Shown piece by piece: positions 31,893 to 43,689 of a stretch of DNA of 64,000 nucleotides. The translations under genes and the position numbers were made by a program. Source of the stretch: Erpobdella octoculata (Eukaryota > Annelida > Clitellata > Hirudinida > Erpobdellidae); contig OZ022242.1 in the NCBI GenBank assembly GCA_963978895.1, positions 37,304,975-37,368,974 on the forward strand, read 5' to 3'. How positions within the stretch are numbered: position 1 is the stretch's first letter; each line of letters begins with the position of its first letter. Below the pieces are notes generated by a model, which did no database searches, was not told where the DNA came from, and saw only the letters and a program-made list of their open reading frames with translations.

Positions 31893-32195
31893 TAAGTATC
31901 CATGTATATTTTCAAATCAATGTTCAAATCAAGGTTTTTCATTTTTCATTTTCTTTGTCTTTTAAGTCTTTTTTCTTCTTCCTGATTGTTTACCGAAGAG
32001 CATAAAAAATTTTTATCTGAAAATTTTTAAACGAAAAAAAAAACCGTTTAAAAGTCAATTTCTTTCAATTTTTCCCCGGGAATAATAATTAGTCCTATAT
32101 TTGAGTGAGTGTAGGGAGTTGTATTTTCGCTACATCTCTGATCGTAGTGGCTCTGACAACCTCTCTTCCGCCAGAGTTTCTTCAGCGTTGGCACT

Positions 32196-32330
32196 CCTCT
32201 TCATCCTCATCTTCATCTTCATCTTCATCTTCATCTTCATCTTCATCTTCATCTTCATCTTCATCTCCATCTTCATCTTCATCTTCATCTTCATCTCCAT
32301 CTTCATCTTCATCGTCTTCGTCTTCGTCAT
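32196..32330. repeat. TTCATC hexanucleotide array
   Basis: About 20 copies of CATCTT with occasional CCATCT. The serine-rich, isoleucine/phenylalanine-rich and Met/Lys frames on the two strands are artefacts. Confidence 0.95.
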
Positions 32331-33937
32331 TCTGGATGCGATCGCGTCAGCAATTAGCGACCTCCTTCCAGTTTCTGTGAACTTTATTTTTTCGATGTTT
32401 CGAGAATTCTCAATGTGGACGATCCACGCCTATACGAGAATAATATATTTATACATTTTCTCTCTTTTTCTCTCCATCCTCTCTCTCTCTCTCTCTCTCT
32501 CTATCTCTATCTCTCTTGCTATCTCTCTATCTTTCTATCTCCGATTCTATTTTTCCGCAGTAGTATCAACAAACAAGCACACACTAGCAAGTAGAACGAC
32601 AAGCTGAGGTTTCACATGCGGTGTCGACCATCTTTTTTCTTCCGCATTTATTTATATTCGTGTCAGTGTTCGAAAAGCGACTGGACTTAGCTCGATTTTC
32701 TTTTATATGTATGTATAATTGAAATTCATTTGTTACTAATTGTGATGAATTTTTGTGTTCGTTTGTCGGTTTAAGTGTTTTCAATTATAAGTTTTTCTTT
32801 TGGTTAGGATCAGGGGCAGATCCTCCCATCGCCGAAGACAACAAAAACAAACAAACAAACAAACAAACAAACAGGCAAGTGTACGCGATGCCCGTGCATA
32901 CGCACATACACGCTTGTGTTAAAAATAGAATTTCGCACAGAACTCCTACGACGTACGGACGTATGTGCCTTGTTTATACCCTCGCACACATACATACGCA
33001 CACGAAACACACACACTCATTTGATCCAAACAAGCCATGTAGTACACCTACATTAAAAACTATTTAACGTTAATAGTTATTTAGTACCTCAGATCGTGGC
33101 TAGACCACGGTCTTAGACTGGAAAACCTCTGGCAATGCCCCTTCTTTCTTTTCGAAAGAAAAAGAAAGTATTTTACGATGTTAAATATTAGTGAGGCATC
33201 CGAATTGGCGAGGGTGTCGCCCAGAAACTGGGGGTCCTGAACAGCCCTCTTCCCTATCTTCACGGTGGTTCCGCCCATGGCCTGAACTTGGTCTTGTCTT
33301 GTTATAATCAAAGATGTGTGTTTTTATCTTCGGCAGATTATTAGTGTGGGTGTGATTACATTTTAGTTTAGTGTTATTAAAATTTTTTTTAGATTTTTTA
33401 GCAATTTATTGATTGATTATATTATGTTATACATGTATGTACTGTGAATATATGATTTTTTTTAAATATGTTTATTTGATAAAAAATGGAGTTCCATGAT
33501 CACACGACAAAATTTAGATGTCCTTTGGTTTTCCACTAAGAACCTTTCGTTAAACGTCCCGCGTACCAGCCCCCGTGGCTCTCCTCCCACCACCACCACC
33601 ACCCACCACCACTATCAAATCCTCCCATTTTACTGCTCCTTAAATGAATTTAAACGACAAAATAATAATTATAAATAATAACTAATAACATTAACACAGT
33701 ATATTTTTCTCGTCTTAAAAAATATATTATTATACCCGATATCTGCATTGGATTACATACTGCATCTTCTTCTTCGGAGGATCTTTAGAGCCTGCAGCAT
33801 AATGCGAGCATATTTTTGTCCTGCTTTTAAAAAAACAACTTTTTTCTCTATATACTAGTCATTGTAAATAGTGCTTGGGACGTATATGTGTTTTTTTTAA
33901 TTTATTTAAATTTAATTTTTATTCATACTTATATACA
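32331..33937. other. Gene-free region
   Basis: CT tract at about 32475-32535, CAAA tetramers at about 32843-32872, T-rich runs. No exon supported. Confidence 0.6.
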
Positions 33938-34220
33938 CAGTGTACTCCACTTAAAACGATTTTTTTTTTTTTTTTTTTTTTTTATAATAGTTTATAGTCC
34001 TTTACACCAGGTGTTTTAAGACTGAAATGGCTGTATATAGGAAGCACCTAAGTACTTCCTGTCGTGGATCATAATTTGTTCTTTTTAACTTTTCCCTCCT
34101 CCTTTCGCCAGGCTTGGGACTGGCTTGCAAATGCAAGGCTCTTAAAACGAAATCGGTCATAGCATATAGGCGGTATGGAACTTCTCTATACACGATCTCG
34201 TGTATAAGTAGAGTACACTG
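33938..34220. mobile_element. TIR element (pogo/Tigger-like MITE) carrying an A-tailed repeat
   Basis: Left end CAGTGTACTCCACTTA. The right end, read inverted, is CAGTGTACTCTACTTA. The right flank is TA, the left flank CA (a possibly mutated TA). A CAGT start with TA duplication is typical of pogo/Tigger relatives of Tc1/mariner. The interior has a T run (about 33961-33983) and a segment with CCAGGCTTGGGACTGGC. On the minus strand this reads as an A-tailed, SINE-like unit, and parts recur at about 6484-6557 and 2063-2105. Confidence 0.6.
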
Positions 34221-34761
34221 TATGTATTATACAGTTTTTATTGTTTACACGTATTTTTGTTGCTGTTAACAAGCGCTAGCCATATAACTGCCCTTGATTT
34301 ATGCTCTTTCAAAACGTTGTTTTCTTCCTATATTTTGTGATATTTTCTGAGACGTTTTGTTGCTGTATGACACTTTTTTTTCTTCTTCGGTTGTCTGGTC
34401 TTCTTGTGTTCTAACATTCTAATTATTTTTTCGTTCCAATTCTATTTCATCTAGTCTGGCTTGCTCAGCTTAGAACACTGTTTTTTTGCTCGAGGCTGTC
34501 TCTAGCGGTTTTTATTTGTTTATTTATTTATTATTGTCATTCGATCGTCGTACGAGAAAGAGGCGTGTGTTCAAAAGTTCTGTCAGTTGTTAGATTCCAA
34601 TAAATGTAGATTTGACGTGTGAAATGAAAATAACAAAGAACCATGTCCGTGTAGGTGTGTCCTTGTCAACAGGTTGCCATAGAACAGATTCTATAGTTCT
34701 TTCTCTTTCTATTTTACTTTCTCTTTCCCCGTCTCTCTCTCTTTCCGCCCTCTCTCTCGCT

Positions 34762-34802
<41 letters not shown>

Positions 34803-35524
34803 TTTTCTCTGTCTGTCTGTCTGTTTTCTCACCTTTCTGTCGTGCTCTGTATTTCATCGAGTGTATATATAATTCTTGCTGATCGTGTCTCCGATGATCC
34901 CTCGAATGGGGAAGCCACACGAGTTACCACGCTGGCGTTTTAGTCTATTATATACCCGTCATTGGCAATAAAAGTATTCATTTAAGTAGGTAGTCGTGTA
35001 ATAATAGCTGCATGATGGCTGGATACGGCTTGTATACGTATGCGTGTCTGTAACATGCATAGCTGCATAAGCGCATAGCTTTGACAATGCTTGTTGATTG
35101 AGCTAACGAGCTTTTTACTTAATTTATGGCGAGTAACTTGACAAAATGACGTACATATTCAAAATCGGTTTATTCAATGCTTTATTTATTTTCGGTTGTT
35201 TTTTTTAAAATCAAATTTATGATAGATTTATTTGCTTTCTTTCGTTTTTACGTAAACCTCGAAAAAAATGGGTTCCGTTTCACATGTGAAACTTTGCATA
35301 GATGTCTTTATACGCCGTTCCACGATGACCACTACATTTCACTCGTCTTTCGTAGGTGTTTTTGTGCAAATGTGTGTGCGTGTATGCGTGTATGACTGTG
35401 TGAATGCATGTCTGTGTGTGTATGCCTGAAGAACTAAAATAATGTCTGTGTTCTTTGTAGAATAAGTGTCATTTTTACATCTTTTGCTGGTGTTGTCTCT
35501 CCTGCGAACGAGTCATATTTTAAT

Positions 35525-35622
<98 letters not shown>

Positions 35623-37286
35623 GATAGTTGTTATTATGTAAACAGAGAGAGAGAGAGAGAGAGAGAGTTACAAAAGAGAGTGCTCCTAAAAGTCGTTTTG
35701 CGTTTTTAACATTTTACAGCCGTTCTATGTTTCTGCTTTATCATCTGGCAGGTTTTTATTACATGCTTTCATTAACTTTCACTTGTCCGGATGTCCGTGG
35801 ACGCTTAGAAGTTTAATTTAACAAAAATAACTATGAAACAATTTAAAGAATACAAATAAATAAAAAAAAGTAAATTTAAGAAGATATGATAATGACCGCA
35901 AACATTTTCATCGTCATAGTAAATAAAACCATGTTTTGTTTACTATTCACCGGGGTAATATTTTTACAATACGATGTCGCTATGAAATTTTTCAGCTATC
36001 TTAAAAGCATGTTTTTAATTTTTCAAATTAAATTTCACTTGTTTCAGACCAACTCGATTGAAAATTCGTCTATTTTCGATTGTCGATCATTCAATTAATC
36101 AGTTGTTTACATTTTTAGAGTTTCCGGTTTTGTTCTAATAATAGCAAAGAAGAAAAAAACATTGACAACTCTATTTTATATTTTGGAGATGAAATCATGC
36201 TATTTCAATACCATCGTTTGTAAAGAAAAATATAGTCTTACATAAAATGTCACAACGCCACAATATACGTATATTTTAATCTTCTGGTTGCAACTAACTT
36301 AACCTCGTCTATTTTTGCCATTTTTCTCTCTCTCTTTTTCTCTTTCTCTAAAATTATATATTAACAAGTCTTCCGATAGAATCTGTAATATACGTACAAG
36401 AAATTTTTGAAAAGTGTGTTTAAGCCAATACTTCTCGTTTTAATACTCAATCCTGTTTATTTTATTTTTTATAAACTTGCTGGAATGAGTTCTTGGAGAG
36501 GTTCGAAAAATGTCGTCGTTACCTATCTTACACGTCTTTACCAGCTTATTACGTCATTCGACTAACAACTTGTTACAATTTATATACAGAGGTTTACTAG
36601 AGCTCAAAACTTTACTAGCTACTCTGCTACATAGCAACGAACCTAAGTGTTTTATGTTTTACTACGGAAAAACAATGAGAAAAACCAAAGTTAACATTTA
36701 TTGCAAATAGGCATTAGGACATGGGATAACAGGTGGATACGGGTCGATTTTGGTGATCCATCCCATACCATCACTTACTCAACTCAACCCATTCCGATCC
36801 ACCTGAAAAGTTGAATTTTCTAATCCAATCCACAGTTAAATGATATTTTCAAAATTTTAAAAGCTGAAGTTTTATTTCAATCCAACTTGATGTTTCACAA
36901 AATTTGACCCAACCCAGCCCATGGGTCAATCCAACTTGTGTCCACTTCTGCATGGGATAGGTTTTCGAATTTTCAGGTTCCCTGCGCCGCAGCAGTTTAA
37001 CCGAATGTCGCGCAGTTTCATCGTGGTGGTTTTCTACCCAAAAAACTATGATAGTTTAAATTGTTAAAATATATTTTGCGCATAACTCAAACAAGATACG
37101 ATGTTGCGTTTTTGATAACTAATTTGTTTTATCGTAATTTATAGGCTATGACTTATTTCGCAAAATATCTTCACTTGTGCATGATTTGGGACTTTAAAAA
37201 ACATTCCCCCCTAAGGGTTTGCTGAAATGACACCCATGATTATTGCCACCATTCACCAATAACAGCATCGCACGCGCAGCCTAATC
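34221..37286. other. Gene-free region with microsatellites
   Basis: CT-rich tract at about 34690-34830, (AT)n at 35528-35622, (GA)n at 35645-35667. Around 36730-36960 a segment contains GTGGATACGGGTCG and, inverted, GTGGACACAAGTTGG. These could be ends of an old MITE. No exon was recognised. Confidence 0.55.
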
Positions 37287-38487
37287 TATATATATAAAAA
37301 TGAATGTTTGTATTTATGTTAATGTCCTTTATGCATTGCTACACCATTCATCCGATCGTAATGAAATTTTCACACAACCTTGAGAGTCAATGAAAATCAA
37401 AACTAAAAAAAAAATTTTTGAAATCCGTCACAAAATGAGCGGAGCGGAGCGGGTGAGCGAGCGGGAACTATATATATATATATGTATGTGCGTATGTATG
37501 TGTGTATGTATGTATGTGTATGTGCATGTATGTGTGTCTGTGTGTGTGTTTATGTATGTACTAGCGGAGATACCCGGCGTTGCCCAGGTTTTTTGAGGTT
37601 TTTCTAATGTTTGTCTCTTTCTCTCCCGTTTCCTTTCCCACCTGCTTTCCCACTCCTGTTAGCTTTTCCGTTTTCGGTCGTTTTCCCACTGCCGGTCGCT
37701 TTCCCGCTCCCGGTCGCTTTCCCGCTCCCGGTCGCTTTCCCGCTCCCGGTCGCTTTCCCGCTCCCGGTCGTTTTCCCGTCCCGGTCGCTGCCCCGTTCCC
37801 GCTCACGTTTGCTCTCCCATTCCCGCTCACGCTTGCTTTTCTGTTCCCGCTCGCTGTCCGTTCCGGGTGCTTTCCCGTTTCTATAATAGACAAACTAACC
37901 CACAAACATTCATATATATATATATATAGTCTTAGCAAATCTATTTTGCGTTTTATAGGCTAACAGAAGTTATGAAAGAATGTAAAAGAGAAAATGAGCG
38001 GGAACGGAAACGGGAACGGGAGAGCTACCGTGACCGGGAATGGGAGAGCAAGCATGACCGGGAACGGGAGAGCAAGCGTGAGCGGGAACGGGAAAGCGAC
38101 CGGAAACGGGAAAGCGACCGGGAACGGGAAAGCGACCGGGAACGGGAAAGCGACCGAGAACGGGAAAGCGACCGGGAACGGGAAAGCGACCGGGGACGGG
38201 AAAGCGACCGGGAACGCGGAAAGCGACCGGGAACGCGGAAAGCGACCGGGAACGCGGAAAGCGACTGGAATCGGGAGAGCAAGCTTGGAAGGAAACGCGA
38301 GCAAGAGAGAAAATCGATAACAGAACTTCTGAGCGGGAAAGCGACCGGGAGCTGGAAAACGACCGAGAGCGGAAATGCGACCGGGAACGCTACGAAAACG
38401 GGAAAGTGGAGAAGGGAACGGGAGCGAGAGAGACAAACATTAGAAAAACCTCTAAAAACCCCGGGCAACGCCGGGTAACCCCGCTAG
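37287..38487. mobile_element. Helitron-like element with large inverted arms
   Basis: The left end is TCTATATATATAAAAATGAA preceded by A. The right end is a GC hairpin (CCCGG-loop-CCGGG at about 38460-38475), then CTAG followed by T: A|TC...CTAG|T, the Helitron insertion signature. Within it a second 3' end points the opposite way at 37561 (CTAG followed by T on the minus strand). The stretch 37561-37910 (minus) mirrors about 37975-38487 (plus) around an AT spacer. Both arms contain the 18-bp GGGAACGGGAAAGCGACC-like minisatellite. No helicase gene is present, so it would be non-autonomous. Confidence 0.7.
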
Positions 38488-38801
38488 TTTTCAATAAAAA
38501 ATCCAACAAACTAATCGAAATCGATTCTTTAATATTATTACCGTCTGATACCTAAATACCAGCTGTTACATATACATCGAGACATGATCGAGTTCAGTGC
38601 TACTCACACCTGTTGCGCTTCGAAGCCGAGGTTGTGTCATAAAGTTCCGTAGTTTACCTATAAATAAATATAGATAGGTCCTCCTCTTACTAATAATAAA
38701 TCATAAGCAACGCTGGGTTATAGGAGTGTTAGGACTCTCGAACGATTTGGTCTTAACACGTTCTAATAAGTTATAAATAGTTTTTATTTTAGTACAAATA
38801 A

Positions 38802-41800
38802 ATGACAAATATGGAACTAATAGTGTGGGAGTTGTTGTCTTGTTTGCTTGTCGTCGCATCGGGTTTGGACAACGGACTCGTCAGGACTCCGATCATGGGT
38901 TGGCTGAGCTGGGAAAGGTACAGATGTAACACCGACTGTGCTAATTATCCAGATGATTGCATAAGGTAATATTTTATTCTGAATTTTGTTTATTTTCTTT
39001 TTTATGCAGAGCAGTTTGTGCTGTAGACGTTTCTAAAAAAAAAAACAGGGCCTAAAAAACGGTCACTGCTATTGCCCCGGCGGTTCGACGTGATTACAAT
39101 CGATAAAATTGCTACTAACCCTAACCCTAATCCTAACCCTATCCCTAGCTCTAACCCTAACCCTAACCCGAAACCTAACCCTACCTCTAACCCTATCCCT
39201 ACCCCTAAACCCTATCCTAGGTAGTAGCATAAAAATTTCAAAATATTTTTTTTTAATTTCATTAATATTTTTATATAAAGGTACAAATTCTGAGTTTGAA
39301 TATACCATATAGTGTAGAAAAAAATAAAATTAATAAAGATATAGCGAATCAAAGATCGCGTTCCGCCGTGGCAATAGCATTAACGTAAAAAACTCCAAAA
39401 ACTACTGTCACGGAAGTAGTGGTGTTGCAGTTCGTTGGGGGCGACTATTAAATGCTTCTCTTTTGCCCCCAGAAATAGCTGATGACCGGCGGGGTGGGGG
39501 TGGTAGTCGGAGGTACATTTTCTAAAAAATTCTTGGCCCTTGGAGTGCCACTTGCAGAACTGTTGATAAGTTTTTAATAACATTATAATTAGTTAACCAC
39601 AATGATGTGGAAACATTTGTGTATGGACACCAGACTAATGCCTAGGATTGAGCTATTTAGTAAGTCACAGTTTATTAAGTTGTCTCTGTAGAAGCGATTA
39701 GAAATGAGAAACAACCAGCTTTACACATTTGCTTTATGTAGAAATTCTTTGGAAAGCAATTTTTATTCCACTGGTAATTTTCTGTTGGTCACTAATTTCC
39801 ACAACACACTTTCAGAGGATATTGTTAATTTTCTCGACAACAAAACAGTGAAAAGCTGTTTATGAGGACTGCAGACGCGATGGTCAAGGACGGGTATCTG
39901 GCGGCTGGTTACGAGTACGTGATGATTGACGACTGCTGGCAGGGAAAGACGAGGGACTCCCAGAACCGTCTTCAGCCCGATCCCGTCAGATTTCCCAGTG
40001 GAATCAAGGCCCTCGCAGATTATGTTGGGATTTTATCATTTAATTGGTTTTTAATAATTATGTTGCAATTTTGTTACTTAATCTGTTTTTAATAATTATG
40101 TTGCAATTTTGTTACTTAATCTGTTTTTAATAATTTATTAGCCATACATGTATTTGATAGTTATTTAAACTCTATTTGAGTAAGTTAGAGAAAGTAGATT
40201 GTAATGAGTTAAATGTTCAAGTAAATTCACCATTAATTATTGCGTGGTTTGCAGAAATTAAAATTGAATTAGTATGCTTTTTGTTTCAATTTTTATCGAT
40301 TGTTTGTAAAACATTTAGATGATTTTACTTTTAAATTTCCAGATCCACTCCAAAGGACTGAAGTTCGGCATCTACTCGGACATCGGCTATCTCTCGTGCG
40401 GCGGCTTTCCGGGGACGGAATACCACTTCGAGAAAGACGCAGAAACGTTCGCAGAGTGGACCGTGGACTTCCTGAAACTGGATGGCTGCTACTATGACAT
40501 GGACAAGTTCTACTTGGGTTAGGTTATAGTGATTATTTAGTGATGTTATGATGACTATAGTGATATTATGGTAGCTATAGTGATATTATGGTAGCTATAG
40601 TGATATTAGGGTAGCTATAGTGATATTATTGTAACCATTTTGATATTATAATAACCACAGTGATATATACTATTATTAATGATAGGAATTATTAGTGGCT
40701 ATTTATAGACGTAGACAATATATTGTACATCTTTCATCAGCTTATCCTCAGATGGGGTACTATCTGAACAAGACAGGCCGTGCAATCGGATACCACTGCG
40801 ACTGGCCTTGCTACCAGGAGTACGCTGGAAAGAAGGTTGCTGCTGTTGTGTATTTTTGTAGATCTTTATAAAAAGACGATATTTTAAAAGTCCATTAAAT
40901 TTAAAGATTATAAATAATTTTCAGTGAACGAAAAGTAAATTAGTACGATATTTAATTTAAAACTCATTTCTGATTTTTATTAAATTTAATTATAGCTTAT
41001 CGAGTTGCATTGGAAGATTTTTTCAAAAGAACGACAAATCTTTCTTGCATCATGATTAAGGGTTCCAAAAATTATAGTCCATAGGACATTGCATTGATTA
41101 ATCATCAATCAATCATTCAACCTATCAATCAATCATTCAACCCATCAATCAATCATTCAACCCAACAATCAATCATTCAACCCATCAATCAATCATTCAA
41201 CCCATCAATCAATCATTCAACCCATCAATCAATCATTCAACCCATCAATTATTTTTTTTCCACCCGTCGCAAGCCCGACTACCCGATGATCGCCCAGTAC
41301 TGCAACACGTGGCGGAACTGCCACGACATCGACGACAGCTGGGACAGCCTGCTGAGCATCGTCAACTGCGAGGGGGACGACAAGACCAATTTCACTGCCG
41401 TGGCTGGCCCGGGCAATTTCAACGACGCCGACATGGTGGGTTCGACTGGTCGTTTGCTTCCGTAGACGACCCGGCGGTCGGTCGGAGGATTTGTTTTGTT
41501 CGATTTTAAGAGATTTTGTTTGAATGTTTATTCGTATCGATGAAGTGACGGTTGCGATATACGTAGGTGGGCGATGGCGGTATAGCCATAAGGCAATCGC
41601 CTGTAGACCTGAGAGTCGGCGGTTCGAATCCCGCCGGTGTCGCCAGCGTCTGAAAGGGGTGTGGGTAGGCGCCTATAAATGGCTGGCTCTGATTGTTCTG
41701 TGAAATAGGCTCACGAGTCAGTAAAGTTAGATAAGTGAGATTCATGGCTTAGAAGTTTAAGGACTAGAACCACGTTAAGCAAGTAAAAGTCAAAACTTTT

Positions 41801-42772
41801 ATGTGTTTGTTATTTATTCAGTTGTTAGCGACTTTTCTAATTAACCGTGCTGCAAGAATTTTATCGATTATTTGTGGTTGATGTTGGTTGAGCGTTTATT
41901 TATTATTTGATGGAGTGAATGTAGCCATTGGTTTGTTATATATTTTATCATTGCAGCGATTTTTTCCCTGTTTATTTGTTGGTTTATGTTTGTTGCCAGT
42001 TAAGAAACTGGTTTAACTCAATGGTTCAGCATATTAAAATATTGTCAGTTTATTAATAATTATTAATTACATTTTTACATAATTTATTATTTAGAGTGAT
42101 TAACATCTTCTTCCAACAACCGCACAGTTATTGACCGGAAATTTCGGACTGAGCGAAGACCAGGAGAAGGTTCAGATGGCGGTCTGGTGTCTCATTCCGT
42201 CTCCACTGGTCATGTCTGTGAATCTGGCCAACATGAGAAATTCATCAAAAAGCATACTGCTCAACAAGAGAGCTATAGCAATCAACCAAGACGTGATGGG
42301 AAAATCTGGGAAAAGAATATTTCAGGTTGACGTTTTGGGATTTTGCCATATTATCATTAATGGATTAAATTTGTCCATGTTTTAATGCATACACAGCTGT
42401 CTTATTATTATTTATTTATTTATTTTATTGTTTTATCAGCTGGGTTTTTTTTCTAAACATGCATTTGTAGGAAATGTATGCTCAATAAACCTGATATTTT
42501 TATATACACAAATACAGGTGGGAGGTGTACAGGTGTGGACTCGTCCAATCCTACCTGCCGGCAGTTTTGCCTTTGCCTTTGTCAACTCTAACACGGCCGT
42601 TAAAAGCAAGTTTGACACTCAGTTGACAAAGCTCAATTTCCTGGCTGAGGGCGGATACAGAATCGTTGAGGTTTTTGAAGGGGCGGAGGTAGGCAAGTTC
42701 AAGCCCTCGGATGTCCTTACCGTCTGGATCAACCCCACCGGGGTGTTCTTTGCCGTCGCTACCCCCTTGTAA
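38802..42772 (+). CDS. GH27 alpha-galactosidase / alpha-N-acetylgalactosaminidase, complete, 7 exons
   Basis: A lysosomal-type hydrolase removing terminal alpha-linked galactose or N-acetylgalactosamine. Exons: 38802-38965, 39849-40023, 40343-40517, 40741-40835, 41274-41435, 42128-42325 and 42518-42772. They give 407 residues, all in phase. Residues 1-20 form a signal peptide, followed by [20 protein letters not shown], the family N terminus. The nucleophile is Asp160 in LKLDGC and the acid/base is Asp221 in HDIDDSW. Their spacing of 61 equals that of human GLA (170/231). N181-K-T matches a conserved glycosylation site. The substrate loop reads CDWPCY, where GLA has CEWPLY and NAGA has CSWPAY, so the preferred sugar is uncertain. 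The GGWNDPDM loop is changed to GNFNDADM. An alternative start is Met at 38811, in the same frame. Confidence 0.95.
39067..39379. mobile_element. TIR element with internal telomere-like CCCTAA tract, copy 2
   Basis: Ends TGCTATTGCCCCGGCGG and, inverted, TGCTATTGCCACGGCGG. A longer CCCTAA-type array than copy 1 sits inside, and the remainder is nearly identical to 27275-27540. It lies in intron 1 of the GH27 gene. TAAAAAAC occurs 8 bases outside the left end and a few bases outside the right end, a possible but offset target duplication. Confidence 0.8.
40535..40640. repeat. 20-bp tandem repeat TAGTGATATTATGGTAGCTA
   Basis: About five copies in intron 3 of the GH27 gene, decaying to the right. 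Confidence 0.85.
41095..41252. repeat. 20-bp tandem repeat CCCATCAATCAATCATTCAA
   Basis: Eight near-identical copies in intron 4 of the GH27 gene, ending about 20 bases before the acceptor at 41273. The array lies where the branch point and pyrimidine tract would be expected. Confidence 0.9.
41567..41705 (+). mobile_element. tRNA-derived SINE, copy 3 (best preserved)
   Basis: The head starts GGCGATGGC and closes with TGTCGCC, a 7-bp acceptor-like stem. It contains CTGTAGA, which equals the anticodon loop of tyrosine tRNA, and a perfect B box GGTTCGAATCC. The tail, CCAGCGTCTG through ATAAATGGCTGGCTCTG, is shared with copies 1 and 2. It lies in intron 5 of the GH27 gene. Confidence 0.8.
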
Positions 42773-43256
42773 CGTGATTTCCGTATCACATTCACGAAGT
42801 CATGACAGAAATAAGTTTTTTTAAAATTGGTTTAATTGATTTAGTTTAATTAATTCTGCTGCATTGTTATTCATAATAATTATCATAAATTATGATATTG
42901 TTATTATGACTTGTTTTAAATTATCTGCATTATTTTTTGTTATTTAATATTAATTTAAAAAAAAAATTCATTGTTGAAATCTGAGATGGTCACGATGTTT
43001 CGGTAAGGAGGCAGTATCGTGATCTGGAATAGTTTGTTTGCGAGTTTTTTGTCATTAAATTTTTTATTCTTTTATATCAAAAGATGTGTTGAGTTGTTCG
43101 GTATTTGCCGAGTACGATGCTATTGTAGTTTTCTACTGTACGAAGGGTCGAGGGTATGTACGATATTCATTCCATCATCATCATCATCACCAGTTTCTGT
43201 TGTCATTTTTCTATTTGCAATGCTGTTTGTTATATGTTATGTGGAAGAAAAATTCT

Positions 43257-43262
43257 AATAAA
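43257..43262 (+). terminator. Candidate polyadenylation signal of the GH27 gene
   Basis: AATAAA about 485 bases after the stop, followed by a GT/T-rich stretch. Other AT-rich candidates exist, so this is a best guess. Confidence 0.4.
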
Positions 43263-43689
43263 GTGGTATTATAATTCGTGTAGTAATTATTTGTCTGATT
43301 TAAAAAAAACTTTTAAGATAATTTAAAAAATTGTTTTGCCGATAGATGTTTATTATTATTCACCTAAACAGATGTACAATCCGGTTTGTTTTACAACTTA
43401 AGTTGATAACAATAACAATTTGTTGTTTTTATACGCTTGGGACAGTCATCTTCTATGTGAATAATACGTTTTTTGCATTCGATTTGAGATACATAATAAT
43501 ATAACCCTCTATCAATCTATTAGGGATGTCATCCCTATATCTAGTGATGCAAAAAAAATTCCTCTTGGTTCTCTTAGCTTCTTTTACTCCATAAATATCA
43601 CTTCGTTGTTACTTTATTGCATCAAAAGTGCAGAATTTCTTGTTTTGTTGTAGTAGAATAATTTGTTGAAATTCATGTTGTTCTTTTCA

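Noticed and set aside
37561..38478. Several 90-168-codon RERERESDRE or RSRSLSRSRS frames
   Set aside because: Same minisatellite as at 7 kb. All frames are open on both strands, so this is not coding evidence.
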